DNA of 64,000 bases. Origin: Cryptosporangium minutisporangium (lineage in GTDB: Bacteria > Actinomycetota > Actinomycetes > Mycobacteriales > Cryptosporangiaceae). The notes below the pieces were generated by a model, which was given only the letters and a program-made list of their open reading frames with translations, made no database searches and had not been told where the DNA came from. The translations under genes and the position numbers were made by a program. Each line of letters opens with the position of its first letter. Position 1 is the stretch's first letter. Below, piece by piece: positions 43,328 through 52,347 of this stretch. The stretch spans positions 25,755-89,754 of the forward strand of contig NZ_BAAAYN010000014.1 in the NCBI RefSeq assembly GCF_039536245.1, read 5' to 3'.

Positions 43328-44058
43328 GCGTTGCTCCCCGCGATGGGCGCAGCCGTGTCGCTCGTCGACGGCGGGACGGTGGCGGCCGCTGTCACCAACA
43401 GCGGCTGACGGCGGTAGCGGCGCAGCGCGTAGACCAGGTCCGGTCGGACAGCGGCCACCGTCGCCACGGTCGTCGCGGTGATCAGGCCCTCGCCGATGCC
43501 GATCAGCAGATGGACGCCGGCCATGGTGAGCGAGATCTCCCCGAGCGCCTTGTCGACCTCCCCGCCGAGGGCGTACTGCGCGACGAACCCCTGCGACGCG
43601 ACGACGACCGACACCGTCGCGGCGAGGAACGACGCGAGGACGATGCCCAGGCGGTTCTTCGGCAGCACCCGCAGCGCCAGCGCGACGACGCCGTACGCGA
43701 CCAGCGTCGTGAGGATCGCCATGTTCGTGATGTTGAGGCCCAGCGCGGAGAGCCCTCCGTCGGCGAAGAGCAGAGCCTGGACGAGGAGCACGGTCGCGAC
43801 GCAGAGCGTGCCCACCCAGGGGCCCACCAGGATCACCGCGAGCGCGCCACCCAGCAGGTGACCGCTGACGCCGGGCAGCACCGGGAAGTTCAGCATCTGG
43901 ACCGCGAAGATGAACGCGGCGACCAGGCCGGCCATCGGCGCGAGCCGATCGTCGAGGTCGCGGCGGGCCCTGGCCAGGCTCAAAGCGATCCAGGTCACGG
44001 CTACGACGCCGAAGACGGCCGAGACCGGAAGATTGACGATGCCATCGGAGACGTGCAT
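43324..44058 (-). CDS. cbiM: Co/Ni-binding S component of the ECF importer, CbiM/NikM type
   Basis: 244 residues from the ATG at 44058. This start is chosen because the family begins Met-His (here MHVSDGIVNLPVS) and NikM structures bind the metal through the N-terminal Met and His2; a GTG at 44085 has a nearer GGGGGAG site and is the alternative. About seven helices follow, with HLLGGALAVILVGPW and GVHLLIGIGEGLIT as conserved blocks. It is the first gene of the importer operon, behind a Nur-box-like site, which favours nickel. The operon supplies metal for hydrogenase, urease, Ni-SOD or B12. Confidence 0.85.
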   Translation of the reverse strand: MHVSDGIVNLPVSAVFGVVAVTWIALSLARARRDLDDRLAPMAGLVAAFIFAVQMLNFPVLPGVSGHLLGGALAVILVGPWVGTLCVATVLLVQALLFADGGLSALGLNITNMAILTTLVAYGVVALALRVLPKNRLGIVLASFLAATVSVVVASQGFVAQYALGGEVDKALGEISLTMAGVHLLIGIGEGLITATTVATVAAVRPDLVYALRRYRRQPLLVTAAATVPPSTSDTAAPIAGSNA

Positions 44059-44110
44059 CGCGACGGGCGTACCCGTGGGCTCCACCGCTCCCCCTCGTTG
44101 TCGATCACGT

Positions 44111-44126
44111 GATGCGCGCTCGCATC
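44111..44126. promoter_or_regulatory. Dyad in the importer leader
   Basis: GATGCG and CGCATC flank CGCT, giving a small perfect inverted repeat between the Nur-like site and cbiM. Could be a hairpin in the leader or a second operator. Confidence 0.35.
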
Positions 44127-44136
44127 ATTGCTGTTG

Positions 44137-44153
44137 TTGCAACTTACCTGCAA
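44137..44153 (-). promoter_or_regulatory. Nur-box-like operator upstream of the Co/Ni importer
   Basis: TTGCAA-N5-CTGCAA matches 11 of 12 defined positions of the Streptomyces Nur box (tTGCaa-N5-ttGCAA), the site of the nickel-responsive Fur-family repressor. It lies about 80 bases before the cbiM start. Confidence 0.6.
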
Positions 44154-44225
44154 TAGCAGGAGAGCTGCGTTGGGTGGACGACACAGTCCACGGCGCACCT
44201 GCGGCACGTGACCTACGCTCGGGGC

Positions 44226-44702
44226 ATGACTGCCGCGCCCCGACTCGCCCCCGGCGATCCCGCTCCCGACTTCGAGCTGTCCGACGACTCCGGCAACACC
44301 GTGCACCTCGCCGACCTGCGCGGACAGCGCGTCGTGCTGTACGCATACCCGTCCGCGATGACGCCCGGCTGCACCAAACAGGCCTGCGACTTCCGGGACT
44401 CGCTCGATGCGCTCAAGGCGGCCGGGCTCACGGTCATCGGCATCTCCCCGGACAAGCCGGAGAAGCTCGCCAAGTTCCGGGACAAGGAGTCGCTCACGTT
44501 CCCGCTGGTCTCCGACCCGGACAAGAGCGTGCTCTCCGCGTACGGCGCGTACGGCGAGAAGACGATGTACGGCAAGACGGTCACCGGCGTGATCCGCTCG
44601 ACGTTCGTCATCGACGCCGACGGCAAGGTGGAGAAGGCTCAGTACAACGTCAAGGCCACCGGCCACGTCGCCAAGCTCCGCCGCGACCTGGGCCTCGACT
44701 GA
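44226..44702 (+). CDS. bcp: Thiol peroxidase, BCP/PrxQ-type peroxiredoxin
   Basis: 158 residues from the ATG at 44226. The peroxidatic Cys sits in YPSAMTPGCTKQACDFRD, with a second Cys five residues on as in PrxQ proteins; the N-terminal GDPAPDFELSDDSGN and GISPDKPEKLAKFRDK are typical. It reduces hydrogen and organic peroxides in the cytoplasm using thioredoxin. A TACGCT hexamer six bases before the ATG suggests a leaderless transcript. Divergent from the importer. Confidence 0.9.
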   Translation: MTAAPRLAPGDPAPDFELSDDSGNTVHLADLRGQRVVLYAYPSAMTPGCTKQACDFRDSLDALKAAGLTVIGISPDKPEKLAKFRDKESLTFPLVSDPDKSVLSAYGAYGEKTMYGKTVTGVIRSTFVIDADGKVEKAQYNVKATGHVAKLRRDLGLD

Positions 44703-44764
44703 GGTTCATTTCAGCTGGCCTCGACGCGCCGGGGCGGCGTACCCCTGCGTACGATGTCAGCCGA

Positions 44765-44848
44765 GCGGGAGTGGCGGAAAGGCTAGACGCGCCGGGTTTA
44801 GGTCCCGGTGTCCTCACGGACATGTGGGTTCGACTCCCACCTCCCGCA
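44765..44848 (+). tRNA. tRNA-Leu (anticodon TAG)
   Basis: Acceptor stem GCGGGAG/CTCCCGC, discriminator A, anticodon stem CCGGG/CCCGG with loop TTTAGGT (anticodon TAG at 44799-44801), a long class II variable arm (GTCCTCACGGAC) and T arm GTGGGTTCGACTCCCAC. The CCA end is not encoded. It decodes CUN leucine codons, chiefly the rare CUA. Confidence 0.95.
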
Positions 44849-44897
44849 CCGAAAATTCCCACACCGAGGGCTGCCGTCCGACGCGCGGCATGCCAGG

Positions 44898-45113
44898 TCA
44901 CTGCGGCGGGTGCGGCCAGATCCAGGCGGTGGCGCCGAGCGTGGCGGCGGCGGCCAGCAGGAGGATCGCGATCGCGAGCACCCGCATCGGGGTCGTCTCG
45001 CGCACCCGGGTCTTCAGCCGGCTCTGCACCAGCGCGACCAGCAGCAGCACGAGGCCGAACGCTCCCAGGGCCGAGCTGAGCCAGTACAACGCCGTCCGCA
45101 GGGCGTCTGACAT
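44898..45113 (-). CDS. Small two-helix membrane protein
   Basis: 71 residues with GGAGGAGG before the ATG. Two hydrophobic helices (LSSALGAFGLVLLLVALVQ and VLAIAILLLAAAATLGATAW) are joined by a short basic loop. No family recognised. It lies downstream of the MscS gene but a hairpin (45169-45198) separates them, so it probably has its own promoter. Confidence 0.65.
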   Translation of the reverse strand: MSDALRTALYWLSSALGAFGLVLLLVALVQSRLKTRVRETTPMRVLAIAILLLAAAATLGATAWIWPHPPQ

Positions 45114-45168
45114 CGGGGTCCTCCTCCGCAGCCGGTGCTCATTCTGACGGCACCCCCGGACGCGCGAA

Positions 45169-45198
45169 CGGGCGCCCTCCCCGCTCGAAGGGCGCCCG
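45169..45198 (-). terminator. Hairpin after the MscS gene
   Basis: Perfect 10-base arms CGGGCGCCCT and AGGGCGCCCG around a 10-base loop, 13 bases past the channel gene stop. Confidence 0.7.
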
Positions 45199-45210
45199 AC
45201 GCACGACCGG

Positions 45211-46479
45211 TCAGGTTCGGTCGGCCTCCTCGGAGGGACCGGCGAACGCGGCGCTCCGCTCACGCCCATCGGCGGAGCCGCTGAACACACGCGCGTCGCG
45301 GCCGGCGTCCGGAACGTCGCCGGAGGCGCTGGCGCGACCCGCGACGCCGGCACCGGGCACCCGCCCGTCGCGCCCGTCACCGTCGACCTGCTCCGGAATC
45401 GAGCGGCCGTTGAGCCCTTCGACCTTGTCGATCCGCAGACCGGGAATGCCGGTGACGTCCGCGCGGGACCGGGGCAGCGCCTGCGGGTAGCTCTCCCGCA
45501 ACCACTGGACCAACCGCTCCCGGACGTGACACCGCAGGTCGAAAAGCGTCGGCGCATCCTTCGCGGTGACCAGCGCCCGCACCCGGACCAAGCCGCCGAT
45601 CGCGTCGGTCACCTGGAAGACGCAGGCACGGCCGTCCCACAGATCGGTGCCCTCGCAGATGTGGCGGAGCTCCCGACGCATCTCCTCGGTCGGCACCGCC
45701 CAGTCGACGTCGATCTCGACGGCCCCGAGCAGCGCCGACTCGTTCCGCGTCCAGTTCTGGAACGGCTTGGTGGTGAAGTACGACGTCGGAAGCGTCAGGC
45801 GCCGGTCGTCCCAGAGGTGCAGAACGACGTAGCTCAGCGTGATGTCCTCGACGCGTCCCCACTCGTTCTCGACCACGACGACGTCGTCGAGCCGCAGCTC
45901 GTCGCTGAACGCGAGCTGGATGCCGGCGAAGCAGTTGCTCAACACCGACTGGGCGGCCAGCGCGGCGACCACACCGACGATTCCGGCGGACGCCAGCAGG
46001 CTGGCTCCGGCGGCGCGGGCGGCCGGGAAGGTCACCAGCACCGCGCCGATCGCGACCACCACCACGACCGCGACCGTGACCCGCCGCACCACCATGATCT
46101 GGGTGTGCACCCGGCGGGCGGTCTTGTTGTTCTCCACGTCGGTGCGGAACCGGGAGAGCGCCGCGTCCTCCAGCACCAGCAGTAACGCGCCGACGACCCA
46201 TGCGCTGGCCGCGATCACCGAAATCGTGACCCCGTGCAGCAACGGGCCGCGCCAGTCACCGGTGGCGGTCGTGGCGTGCAGAGTGCCTTGAACGGCTACC
46301 ACCACCGCCAGGCACTGCACCGGCCGGTGCAGACGAGTGGCCAGCAGGTCGAAGAGCGGTGCGCGACGACCGATGCGCCGCACGACGACATGCACGATCT
46401 GGACGACGACGAGCGCGATGAAGGCGCTCACGGCCGCTATCGCCAGCGTCTTGACGACATCGGGCAGCTCGTCGAACAC
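45211..46479 (-). CDS. MscS-family mechanosensitive ion channel
   Basis: 422 residues. Four to five membrane helices precede the pore helix (LLASAGIVGVVAALAAQSVLSNCFAG in part) and the beta-domain signature FSDELRLDDVVVVENEWGRVEDI and LPTSYFTTKPFQNWTR. The final 70 residues are Arg/Asp/Gly-rich and probably disordered. Such channels open under membrane tension and release solutes during osmotic downshock. Monocistronic, with a hairpin behind. Confidence 0.9.
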   Translation of the reverse strand: MFDELPDVVKTLAIAAVSAFIALVVVQIVHVVVRRIGRRAPLFDLLATRLHRPVQCLAVVVAVQGTLHATTATGDWRGPLLHGVTISVIAASAWVVGALLLVLEDAALSRFRTDVENNKTARRVHTQIMVVRRVTVAVVVVVAIGAVLVTFPAARAAGASLLASAGIVGVVAALAAQSVLSNCFAGIQLAFSDELRLDDVVVVENEWGRVEDITLSYVVLHLWDDRRLTLPTSYFTTKPFQNWTRNESALLGAVEIDVDWAVPTEEMRRELRHICEGTDLWDGRACVFQVTDAIGGLVRVRALVTAKDAPTLFDLRCHVRERLVQWLRESYPQALPRSRADVTGIPGLRIDKVEGLNGRSIPEQVDGDGRDGRVPGAGVAGRASASGDVPDAGRDARVFSGSADGRERSAAFAGPSEEADRT

Positions 46480-46657
46480 GAAGGACTCCTCACGAGGTCG
46501 GGTTCGGCTGCAGCTTCATGCATAGCCCCGTTACCCCGTGCTGAAAAGCGGAGAGCACTTCACATTCGTCATCACGAGGTGACAAGGGTTACAAATACGG
46601 TCGCGACGCGCGAGCAAGCGGCCGCAGACGGCTACATCCCCAGGCCTCCACGTGCCA

Positions 46658-47272
46658 CTAAGCGGTCGTGAGGGTGGTCGCGAGGACCTCGGCCAGCGCT
46701 CGGAACGCCTTACCGCGGTGGCTGATCGCGTCCTTGTCGGCCGCGGTCATCTCGGCGGACGTCAGGACCGAACCCGACGGCAGGAAGATCGGGTCGTAGC
46801 CGAAGCCGTTCGTCCCGCGGGGATCCCGGACCAGCGAGCCCTCCATCCGTCCCTCGACGACGTGGGTCGCACCCGACGGCAGCACCAGCGCGGCCGCACA
46901 CACGAACGCCGCGCCCAGCCGGGTGTCCGGCACGTCCGCCACCTGCTCCAGCACCAGCCGCAGGTTCGCCTCGTCGTCCTTGGCCCGGCCGGCCCAGCGC
47001 GCGGACAGCACGCCCGGCATGCCGTTGAGCGCGTCGACGGCGATCCCGGAGTCGTCGGCGATCGCAGGCAGCCCGGAGATCTCCGCCGCCTCCCGCGCTT
47101 TGAGCACCGCGTTCTCCGCGAACGTCGCGCCGTCCTCGACGGTGTCGGGGTAGGGCGGCACCTCGTCCAGCCCGACGACCTCGATCTGCGGCACCGCCAC
47201 CGCGAGGATCCGCCGCAGCTCGGCGATCTTCTTCGCATTGCGGCTCGCCAGCACCACCCGGGTGAGGCTCAC
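46658..47272 (-). CDS. rdgB: Non-canonical purine NTP pyrophosphatase (RdgB/HAM1)
   Basis: 204 residues from a GTG overlapping the rph stop by four bases. Family blocks: [17 protein letters not shown] at the N-terminus, [23 protein letters not shown], and [25 protein letters not shown] near the end. It hydrolyses dITP, dXTP and ITP to the monophosphates, keeping damaged purines out of nucleic acids. The rph-rdgB pair is conserved across actinobacteria. Confidence 0.95.
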   Translation of the reverse strand: MSLTRVVLASRNAKKIAELRRILAVAVPQIEVVGLDEVPPYPDTVEDGATFAENAVLKAREAAEISGLPAIADDSGIAVDALNGMPGVLSARWAGRAKDDEANLRLVLEQVADVPDTRLGAAFVCAAALVLPSGATHVVEGRMEGSLVRDPRGTNGFGYDPIFLPSGSVLTSAEMTAADKDAISHRGKAFRALAEVLATTLTTA

Positions 47273-48027
47273 GATTCGAGCGCCTTCTGCTGCAACGTCG
47301 CCAGCTCCGCGCAGCCGGCGGTGGCCAGGTCGAGCAGCGCGTCCAGCGTCTCCCGCCCGAACGTGATCGCCTCGCCGGTGCCCTGCACCTCGACGAACTC
47401 GCCCGAGCCGGTACAGACGACGTTCATGTCGACGCCGGCCTTGACGTCCTCGTCGTAGTTGAGGTCGAGCCGGGGCTCGCCGTCGATGACGCCGACGCTG
47501 ACCGCGGCGACCGAGTTCTTCAGCGCCTTCTTCGGGGACGCCGCCAGCGCGTGCCGGGACGCCAGCCACTGCACGGCGTCCGCCAGCGCCACGTAGGCGC
47601 CGGTGATCGCGGCGGTACGGGTACCGCCGTCGGCCTGCAGCACGTCGCAGTCGAGCGTGATCGTGTTCTCGCCCAGCGCCTTGAGGTCGAGGCAGGCCCG
47701 CAGGCTGCGCCCGATCAGCCGGGAGATCTCGTGGGTGCGACCGCCGATCCGGCCCTTCACCGACTCCCGGTCGCCGCGGGTGTGGGTGGCCCGCGGCAGC
47801 ATCGCGTACTCGGCGGTCACCCAGCCCAGGCCACTGCCCTTGCGCCACCGCGGCACGCCCTCGACGACGCTCGCGGTGCAGAGCACCCGGGTCCGGCCGA
47901 ACTCGACGAGCACCGAGCCTTCGGCGTGGTCGGACCAGCCGCGTTCGAACGAGACAGGGCGGAGCTGGTCGGCGACCCGACCGTCGGGCCGGTGACCGAT
48001 CGTGAGCACGGTGGAGGAGTCCGTCAT
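47269..48027 (-). CDS. rph: Ribonuclease PH
   Basis: 252 residues from the ATG at 48027. Phosphorolytic 3'-to-5' exoribonuclease that trims tRNA ends. Family blocks: [68 protein letters not shown] and [25 protein letters not shown] hexamer seven bases before the ATG and no ribosome site suggest a leaderless transcript. Followed by rdgB with a four-base overlap. Confidence 0.95.
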   Translation of the reverse strand: MTDSSTVLTIGHRPDGRVADQLRPVSFERGWSDHAEGSVLVEFGRTRVLCTASVVEGVPRWRKGSGLGWVTAEYAMLPRATHTRGDRESVKGRIGGRTHEISRLIGRSLRACLDLKALGENTITLDCDVLQADGGTRTAAITGAYVALADAVQWLASRHALAASPKKALKNSVAAVSVGVIDGEPRLDLNYDEDVKAGVDMNVVCTGSGEFVEVQGTGEAITFGRETLDALLDLATAGCAELATLQQKALES

Positions 48028-48037
48028 GGGCGGCAGC

Positions 48038-48946
48038 CTATCCCCCTCTGCGACCCCGTCGACGCGGGCGGATCGCCGCCCAGAACTCACGCGCCGCCAA
48101 ACCCGCCAGGTACGGCACCAGGTCGGTGCCCCGATCGATGACCCAGCCGGTGCCCTTGGTCGCCAGCCACCAGACGTGCTCGAACGGACGCGTCGCCCGG
48201 CCACCGCTCGGCTCGGCCGACGGCATCCGCGGTACCGGGACACCACGGGCGGCGAGCGCTCCGGCGAACTCCCTGGCCATCACGCGGTGCCCGCGCTCGT
48301 TCGGGTGGAGTCGGTCGACGTGCCAGGCCGAACGGTCGGCGACGGCCGGGTGGCCGGCCAGGTCCACGTGGACGGTGCGGTGCCGGTCGGCCACCGCCTG
48401 GACGGCCGTGTTCAGGTCGTCGGTGCGGCGGCCGAGCGGGCGACGGAGCGCACCGGGCAGGCGCAGCATCCGGCCGGGGTCGGGCATGCGCGCGGTGAGC
48501 ACGATCGCACCGGACGCGCACAGCGAGCCGACGACGCGGTCCAGCCGGTCTTCGATCTGAGCCGGGTCGAACCCAGGGCGCAGGACGTCGTTGACGCCGA
48601 CGACCACGCTCGCCACCGTCGGCGCGAGACGTAACGCGGACGGCAGCTGCTCGTCGAGGACCCTGGCGGTGGTGGCTCCGCTGCTCGCGTAGTTGACGAA
48701 CTCGACGCCCGGCCGCACGAGTGACATCGTGGGCGCGCCGACGGCCGACGCCTCCGCACCCGCTGCGAGCGGCAGGGACACCAGCGGCGGCGCGCGCCTC
48801 ACGTCCGCCGAAGGCTGTTCGAACGCCTCGGCGAGCAACGCCGCCCACCCGCGCCAGCCACCGCCGGGCAGCGGATCACCCAAGCCCTCGGTCACCGAAT
48901 CCCCGAGCGCCGCGAAGCGGACGCTCGCACGGTCGATCCCGGCCAC
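48038..48946 (-). CDS. SGNH/GDSL-family hydrolase
   Basis: 302 residues from a GTG 55 bases inside the upstream glycosyltransferase gene. Block I is [14 protein letters not shown] (nucleophile Ser), block III GVND, and block [11 protein letters not shown] with the catalytic Asp/His. No signal peptide is seen. SGNH enzymes are esterases, lipases or carbohydrate deacetylases; being downstream of two mannosyltransferase-like genes, a role in trimming or acylating a lipoglycan is possible but unproven. Confidence 0.85.
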   Translation of the reverse strand: MAGIDRASVRFAALGDSVTEGLGDPLPGGGWRGWAALLAEAFEQPSADVRRAPPLVSLPLAAGAEASAVGAPTMSLVRPGVEFVNYASSGATTARVLDEQLPSALRLAPTVASVVVGVNDVLRPGFDPAQIEDRLDRVVGSLCASGAIVLTARMPDPGRMLRLPGALRRPLGRRTDDLNTAVQAVADRHRTVHVDLAGHPAVADRSAWHVDRLHPNERGHRVMAREFAGALAARGVPVPRMPSAEPSGGRATRPFEHVWWLATKGTGWVIDRGTDLVPYLAGLAAREFWAAIRPRRRGRRGG

Positions 48947-50121
48947 GAGGCCACCTCCTCGAACGTCTCCAACGGCTCCAGGTTGTGCGCGGCGAGCATC
49001 CCGCTCACCGCCGTCGGCCAGTCGAAACGCTGCGCGCGCTGCCGCGCGGCCGACCGCCGGTCCGCCTCCGGACGCGCAGCCAGCTCCAGCACCGCCTCCG
49101 CGAACCGGATGCCTGCCGTGCCGGAGCTCGCAGTTCCCGGCACCGCGACCCCGGCGTCACCGATCACCTCACCGAGCGCGCCGTCCCCGGCCGCGACCAC
49201 CGGCGTTCCGCAGGCCATCGCCTCCAGCGCGGCCAGCCCGAACGTCTCCGCCGGGCCGGGGGCGAGCACGGCGTCCGCGGTCGCCAGCAATCGGGCCACC
49301 AGGCCGCGGTCGGGGACGAAGCCCAGGAATCGCACCGGGAGGCCCCGGGCGCGCCGCTCCAGCGCCGGACGCCGCGGCCCGTCGCCGACCACGACGAGCA
49401 CCGCGGCCACTCCCCGGGCGCGCAGCGCCGCCAGCGCGTCCACCGACCGCTCGACGCGCTTCTCCGGCGACAGTCGGCCACAGTGGACCAGCAGCAGTTC
49501 GCTCGGCCGGGCCAGCGTGCCCCGCAGCGCGACGTCGCGCAGCCCCGGGTGGAACCGCGACAGGTCGACGCCGAGCGGCACCTTGACCAGGCCCGCCGCG
49601 CCGATCCGGCGGAACTCCCCAGCGGCGAACTCGGTGGTCGCGACCACGGCGTCGAACGACGCGGCGGTGCGCTGGTTCAGCTGGTCGGCGACCCGCCGCG
49701 TCGGAGCCCAGGGCGGCAGCGCCATTCCCAGCAGCGCGGTGAGGTTCTCGTGCGACACCATCACCGAGGCGACGCCGTGCCGACGGGCCCAGCCGCCGGT
49801 CCAGCGCAGCGTGGTCCGGTCGGAGACTTCCAGGCGGTCCGGACGCAGCTCCTCCAGGAGCGCGGCGAGACGACGGCGGCCGACGACGACCCGGTAGCCG
49901 CCCATCCACGGCACGGTGGGGCCGGGCAGCGTGATCACCCGGCCCTGCGGCGTGTCCTCGTCGGTGGCGCGCGGGCCGGGGACGACCAGCACCGGGTGGT
50001 GCCCGGCCGCCCGGTAGCCGCGGCCGAGCTCGTGGAGCGCGGTACGCAGCCCGCCCGACCGCGGCCCGACGAAGTTCGCCAGCCGGACGATCGTCGCGGG
50101 GCCGGCGCCCGGCTCGATCAC
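48892..50121 (-). CDS. Glycosyltransferase family 4, mannosyltransferase-like
   Basis: 409 residues, GT-B fold. N-terminal acceptor domain starts with VRLANFVGPRSGGLRTALHELGRGY; C-terminal donor domain has GRLSPEKRVERSVDALAAL and the EX7E motif region PAETFGLAALEAMACGTPVV. It probably transfers mannose or another sugar from a nucleotide donor to a lipid acceptor at the membrane. The GTG start overlaps the stop of the other glycosyltransferase (GTGA), so the two act in one pathway. Confidence 0.85.
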   Translation of the reverse strand: MIEPGAGPATIVRLANFVGPRSGGLRTALHELGRGYRAAGHHPVLVVPGPRATDEDTPQGRVITLPGPTVPWMGGYRVVVGRRRLAALLEELRPDRLEVSDRTTLRWTGGWARRHGVASVMVSHENLTALLGMALPPWAPTRRVADQLNQRTAASFDAVVATTEFAAGEFRRIGAAGLVKVPLGVDLSRFHPGLRDVALRGTLARPSELLLVHCGRLSPEKRVERSVDALAALRARGVAAVLVVVGDGPRRPALERRARGLPVRFLGFVPDRGLVARLLATADAVLAPGPAETFGLAALEAMACGTPVVAAGDGALGEVIGDAGVAVPGTASSGTAGIRFAEAVLELAARPEADRRSAARQRAQRFDWPTAVSGMLAAHNLEPLETFEEVASWPGSTVRASASRRSGIR

Positions 50122-51275
50122 GCGGCGCGCTCCACCGGTGTAGTCATCGCCGCTCCACCGGCCACGTCGCGGTAGTGCTCGATCAGCGCGTCGCCGACCG
50201 CCGCCCAGCTGCGGCCGGCAACCGCCGCGCGGCCCGCCGCACCGAACTCACGGCGGAGCGCGGCGTCCTCGACCAGTGCACGCACGGCGACCGTCAGCGC
50301 GGACGCGTCCTCCGGCGTCACCAGGTAGCCGGTCCGACCGGAGCGGACCAGGTCGACCGGGCCACCGGCCGCGGGGGCGACCACCGGCAGACCGGACGCC
50401 ATCGCCTCCTGCACGGTCTGGCAGAACGTCTCGTGCGCGCCGGTGTGCACGAACACGTCGAGGCTGGCGAACGCCGTCGCGAGGTCCTCACCGACCAGTT
50501 CGCCCAGGAACGTCGCCCGCGGCATCTGTTTCCGCAGCGCGGGGCCGGCCGGTCCGTCACCGATGATGACGACCTCGACGCCGGGCAGGTGCGTGACCGG
50601 CTCCAGGAGGTCCACCCGCTTCTCCGGCGCGAGCCGCCCCACATAACCCACCAGCACGTCGTCGGCGCCCCGGAACTCCGCGTCCCGGAATACCGCGTCC
50701 CGGAATACCGCCGAGCGCTTGTCCGGGTGGAACCGGACCGCGTCCACTCCGCGGGGCCAGAGGTGGATCGGTCCGATGCCGTGCGCGGCCAGCTCGGTCG
50801 CGGTCGCGCTGGACGGCGCCAGTGTCCGCGCGGTCACCCCGTGTACCCGGCGCAGCCAGCGCCAGGCCGCCGCGCGTCCGGCGCCGAGCTTGTAGAACCC
50901 GGCGAAGCCCGGCACGTCGGTCTGGTACACCGCGACCGCGGGCACGCCCAGCCGGGCAGCGGCGAACGCTCCCTGCGCGGCGAGCGCGATCGGAGACGCC
51001 AGATGCACGACGTCCGGCCGGTGGCGGCGCAGCGCCGCAGTCACCCGCCGGGTCGGCAACCCCACCCGGAAGCTCGGATACCCCGGCAACCCGACGCTCG
51101 GCACCCGGACGACCGGGATGTCCGGAAGCGCGCCGCGAGGGGTCCCTGTGCTCTCGGGCGCCACCACGAGCGGTTCGTGCCCTCGGGCGAGCAGATGCTC
51201 CACGGTGCGCAGCACCGAGTGGGCGACCCCGTTGACGTCCGGCGGGTACGACTCCGTGATGATCGCGACACGCAT
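50118..51275 (-). CDS. Glycosyltransferase family 4, MgtA-like (GDP-mannose-dependent type)
   Basis: 385 residues from the ATG at 51275. The N-terminus RVAIITESYPPDVNGVAHSV resembles mycobacterial MgtA (Rv0557), which adds mannose to glucuronosyl-diacylglycerol; the donor domain shows VGYVGRLAPEKRVDLL and the E(x)7E segment HETFCQTVQEAMASGLPVVAP. It likely starts or extends a mannolipid or lipomannan anchor. First gene of the glycosyltransferase-glycosyltransferase-GDSL group. Confidence 0.85.
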   Translation of the reverse strand: MRVAIITESYPPDVNGVAHSVLRTVEHLLARGHEPLVVAPESTGTPRGALPDIPVVRVPSVGLPGYPSFRVGLPTRRVTAALRRHRPDVVHLASPIALAAQGAFAAARLGVPAVAVYQTDVPGFAGFYKLGAGRAAAWRWLRRVHGVTARTLAPSSATATELAAHGIGPIHLWPRGVDAVRFHPDKRSAVFRDAVFRDAEFRGADDVLVGYVGRLAPEKRVDLLEPVTHLPGVEVVIIGDGPAGPALRKQMPRATFLGELVGEDLATAFASLDVFVHTGAHETFCQTVQEAMASGLPVVAPAAGGPVDLVRSGRTGYLVTPEDASALTVAVRALVEDAALRREFGAAGRAAVAGRSWAAVGDALIEHYRDVAGGAAMTTPVERAA

Positions 51276-51456
51276 ACGACTCAGCGTCGCGTGAGAGGCT
51301 TTTCCCCTGGTCACTACCGGATGGCCGGGAGTGGAACGAGCGGCCAAGGATGTCCGCACCCCGCGAAGTCGGCTACCTTCGGTGCACCGCGGTCGGCGAC
51401 CAGGCAGGATGGCCCCACCGGGTTATCGCTGTGATCACCCGGACAGCGGAGGTGAC

Positions 51457-52290
51457 GTGCCAACCGACACGCTCAGGTTGGGTGCCGACCTGACGGTGAC
51501 TACCTTGTGTGACGCCGCCGGAACGTTTCCCGAACCTCTCGAGGAAGCTTTCCCCGACGCGGGGAACACCGGCCGATGGCCAATGCACGTGCATTGCCAC
51601 CTGGTCCGGACGCCGACCAGGCTCGTGCTGGTGGACGCCGGCATCGGCCCGGTGTGGGCGCCGGCCGGAGGCTGGTTCGGCCGGCCAGGGCGGCTGCCCG
51701 AGGAGCTGGCAGCGCTCGGCGTGGGCCCCGAGGAGATCACCGATGTGATCATCACCCACCTTCATCCCGACCACATCGGCTGGGTGGTGGCCGACGAGGA
51801 CGACCCGAAGCCGTACTTCTCCAACGCCCGCCACGTGGTGCAGGGCGCGGAGCTGAAGTGGCTGCGGGAGAACGGCGACGAGTGGGACGAGCTGTACGAG
51901 TCCCACGTCAAGCCGCTCGTCGACGCGCAGCTGCTGGTGGAGGTCGCCGGAGCGGCGACGCTCGACGAGCGGCTGGACCTGGTGCTCGCGCCCGGCCACA
52001 CCCCCGGCCACCAGTGCCTGCTGGTCGACGCTCCGGACCGGCCGTTGCTGATCACCGGGGACGCGTTCGTGCACCGCGGCCAGATGACCAGCGCGGGGCT
52101 CGCGTACCGGTACGAAGAGGGAACCGACGACGCGGCGAAGACCCGTCGGCGGCTGCTCTCGGTCGCCGCCGAGCGGGGCGTGCTGCTGGCGCCGTGCCAC
52201 CTGGACGAGGGCGTAGTCCTGGTCGAGAGCGCGAGCGAAGACTCGTTCCGCACCACCGCGATGGCCCGCTGCCCCAACTCGGTGGCCTGA
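51457..52290 (+). CDS. Metallo-beta-lactamase-fold hydrolase
   Basis: 277 residues from a GTG directly after GGAGGTGAC. The metal-binding signature is THLHPDHIGW, with later His/Asp ligands in APGHTPGHQCL, ITGDAFVH and APCHLDE. The layout matches quorum-quenching lactonase/alkyl-hydrolase relatives as well as uncharacterised hydrolases; no signal peptide. Monocistronic on the plus strand between the glycosyltransferase operon and the murI operon; its end is shared with a palindromic element. Confidence 0.8.
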   Translation: MPTDTLRLGADLTVTTLCDAAGTFPEPLEEAFPDAGNTGRWPMHVHCHLVRTPTRLVLVDAGIGPVWAPAGGWFGRPGRLPEELAALGVGPEEITDVIITHLHPDHIGWVVADEDDPKPYFSNARHVVQGAELKWLRENGDEWDELYESHVKPLVDAQLLVEVAGAATLDERLDLVLAPGHTPGHQCLLVDAPDRPLLITGDAFVHRGQMTSAGLAYRYEEGTDDAAKTRRRLLSVAAERGVLLAPCHLDEGVVLVESASEDSFRTTAMARCPNSVA

Positions 52291-52295
52291 CCGCA

Positions 52296-52345
52296 GGGCG
52301 TTGCACATTTTTCGCCCCCACGAGGGACGAGAATGTGCAACGCCC
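52296..52345. repeat. Palindromic intergenic element, copy B (bidirectional terminator candidate)
   Basis: Perfect 14-base arms GGGCGTTGCACATT (52296-52309) and AATGTGCAACGCCC (52332-52345), with TTTCGCCCC and GGGACGAG inside that extend the pairing. It lies between two converging genes and shares its layout with the element at 9724-9763. Confidence 0.75.
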
Positions 52346-52347
52346 CA

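Noticed and set aside
44059..44225. Cobalamin riboswitch ahead of the Co/Ni importer
   Set aside because: The region is short and lacks the B12-box; a Nur-box-like dyad is a better explanation of control.
44765..44848. tRNA-associated integration site
   Set aside because: No integrase, no repeated tRNA 3' end within the window, and flanking genes have normal composition.
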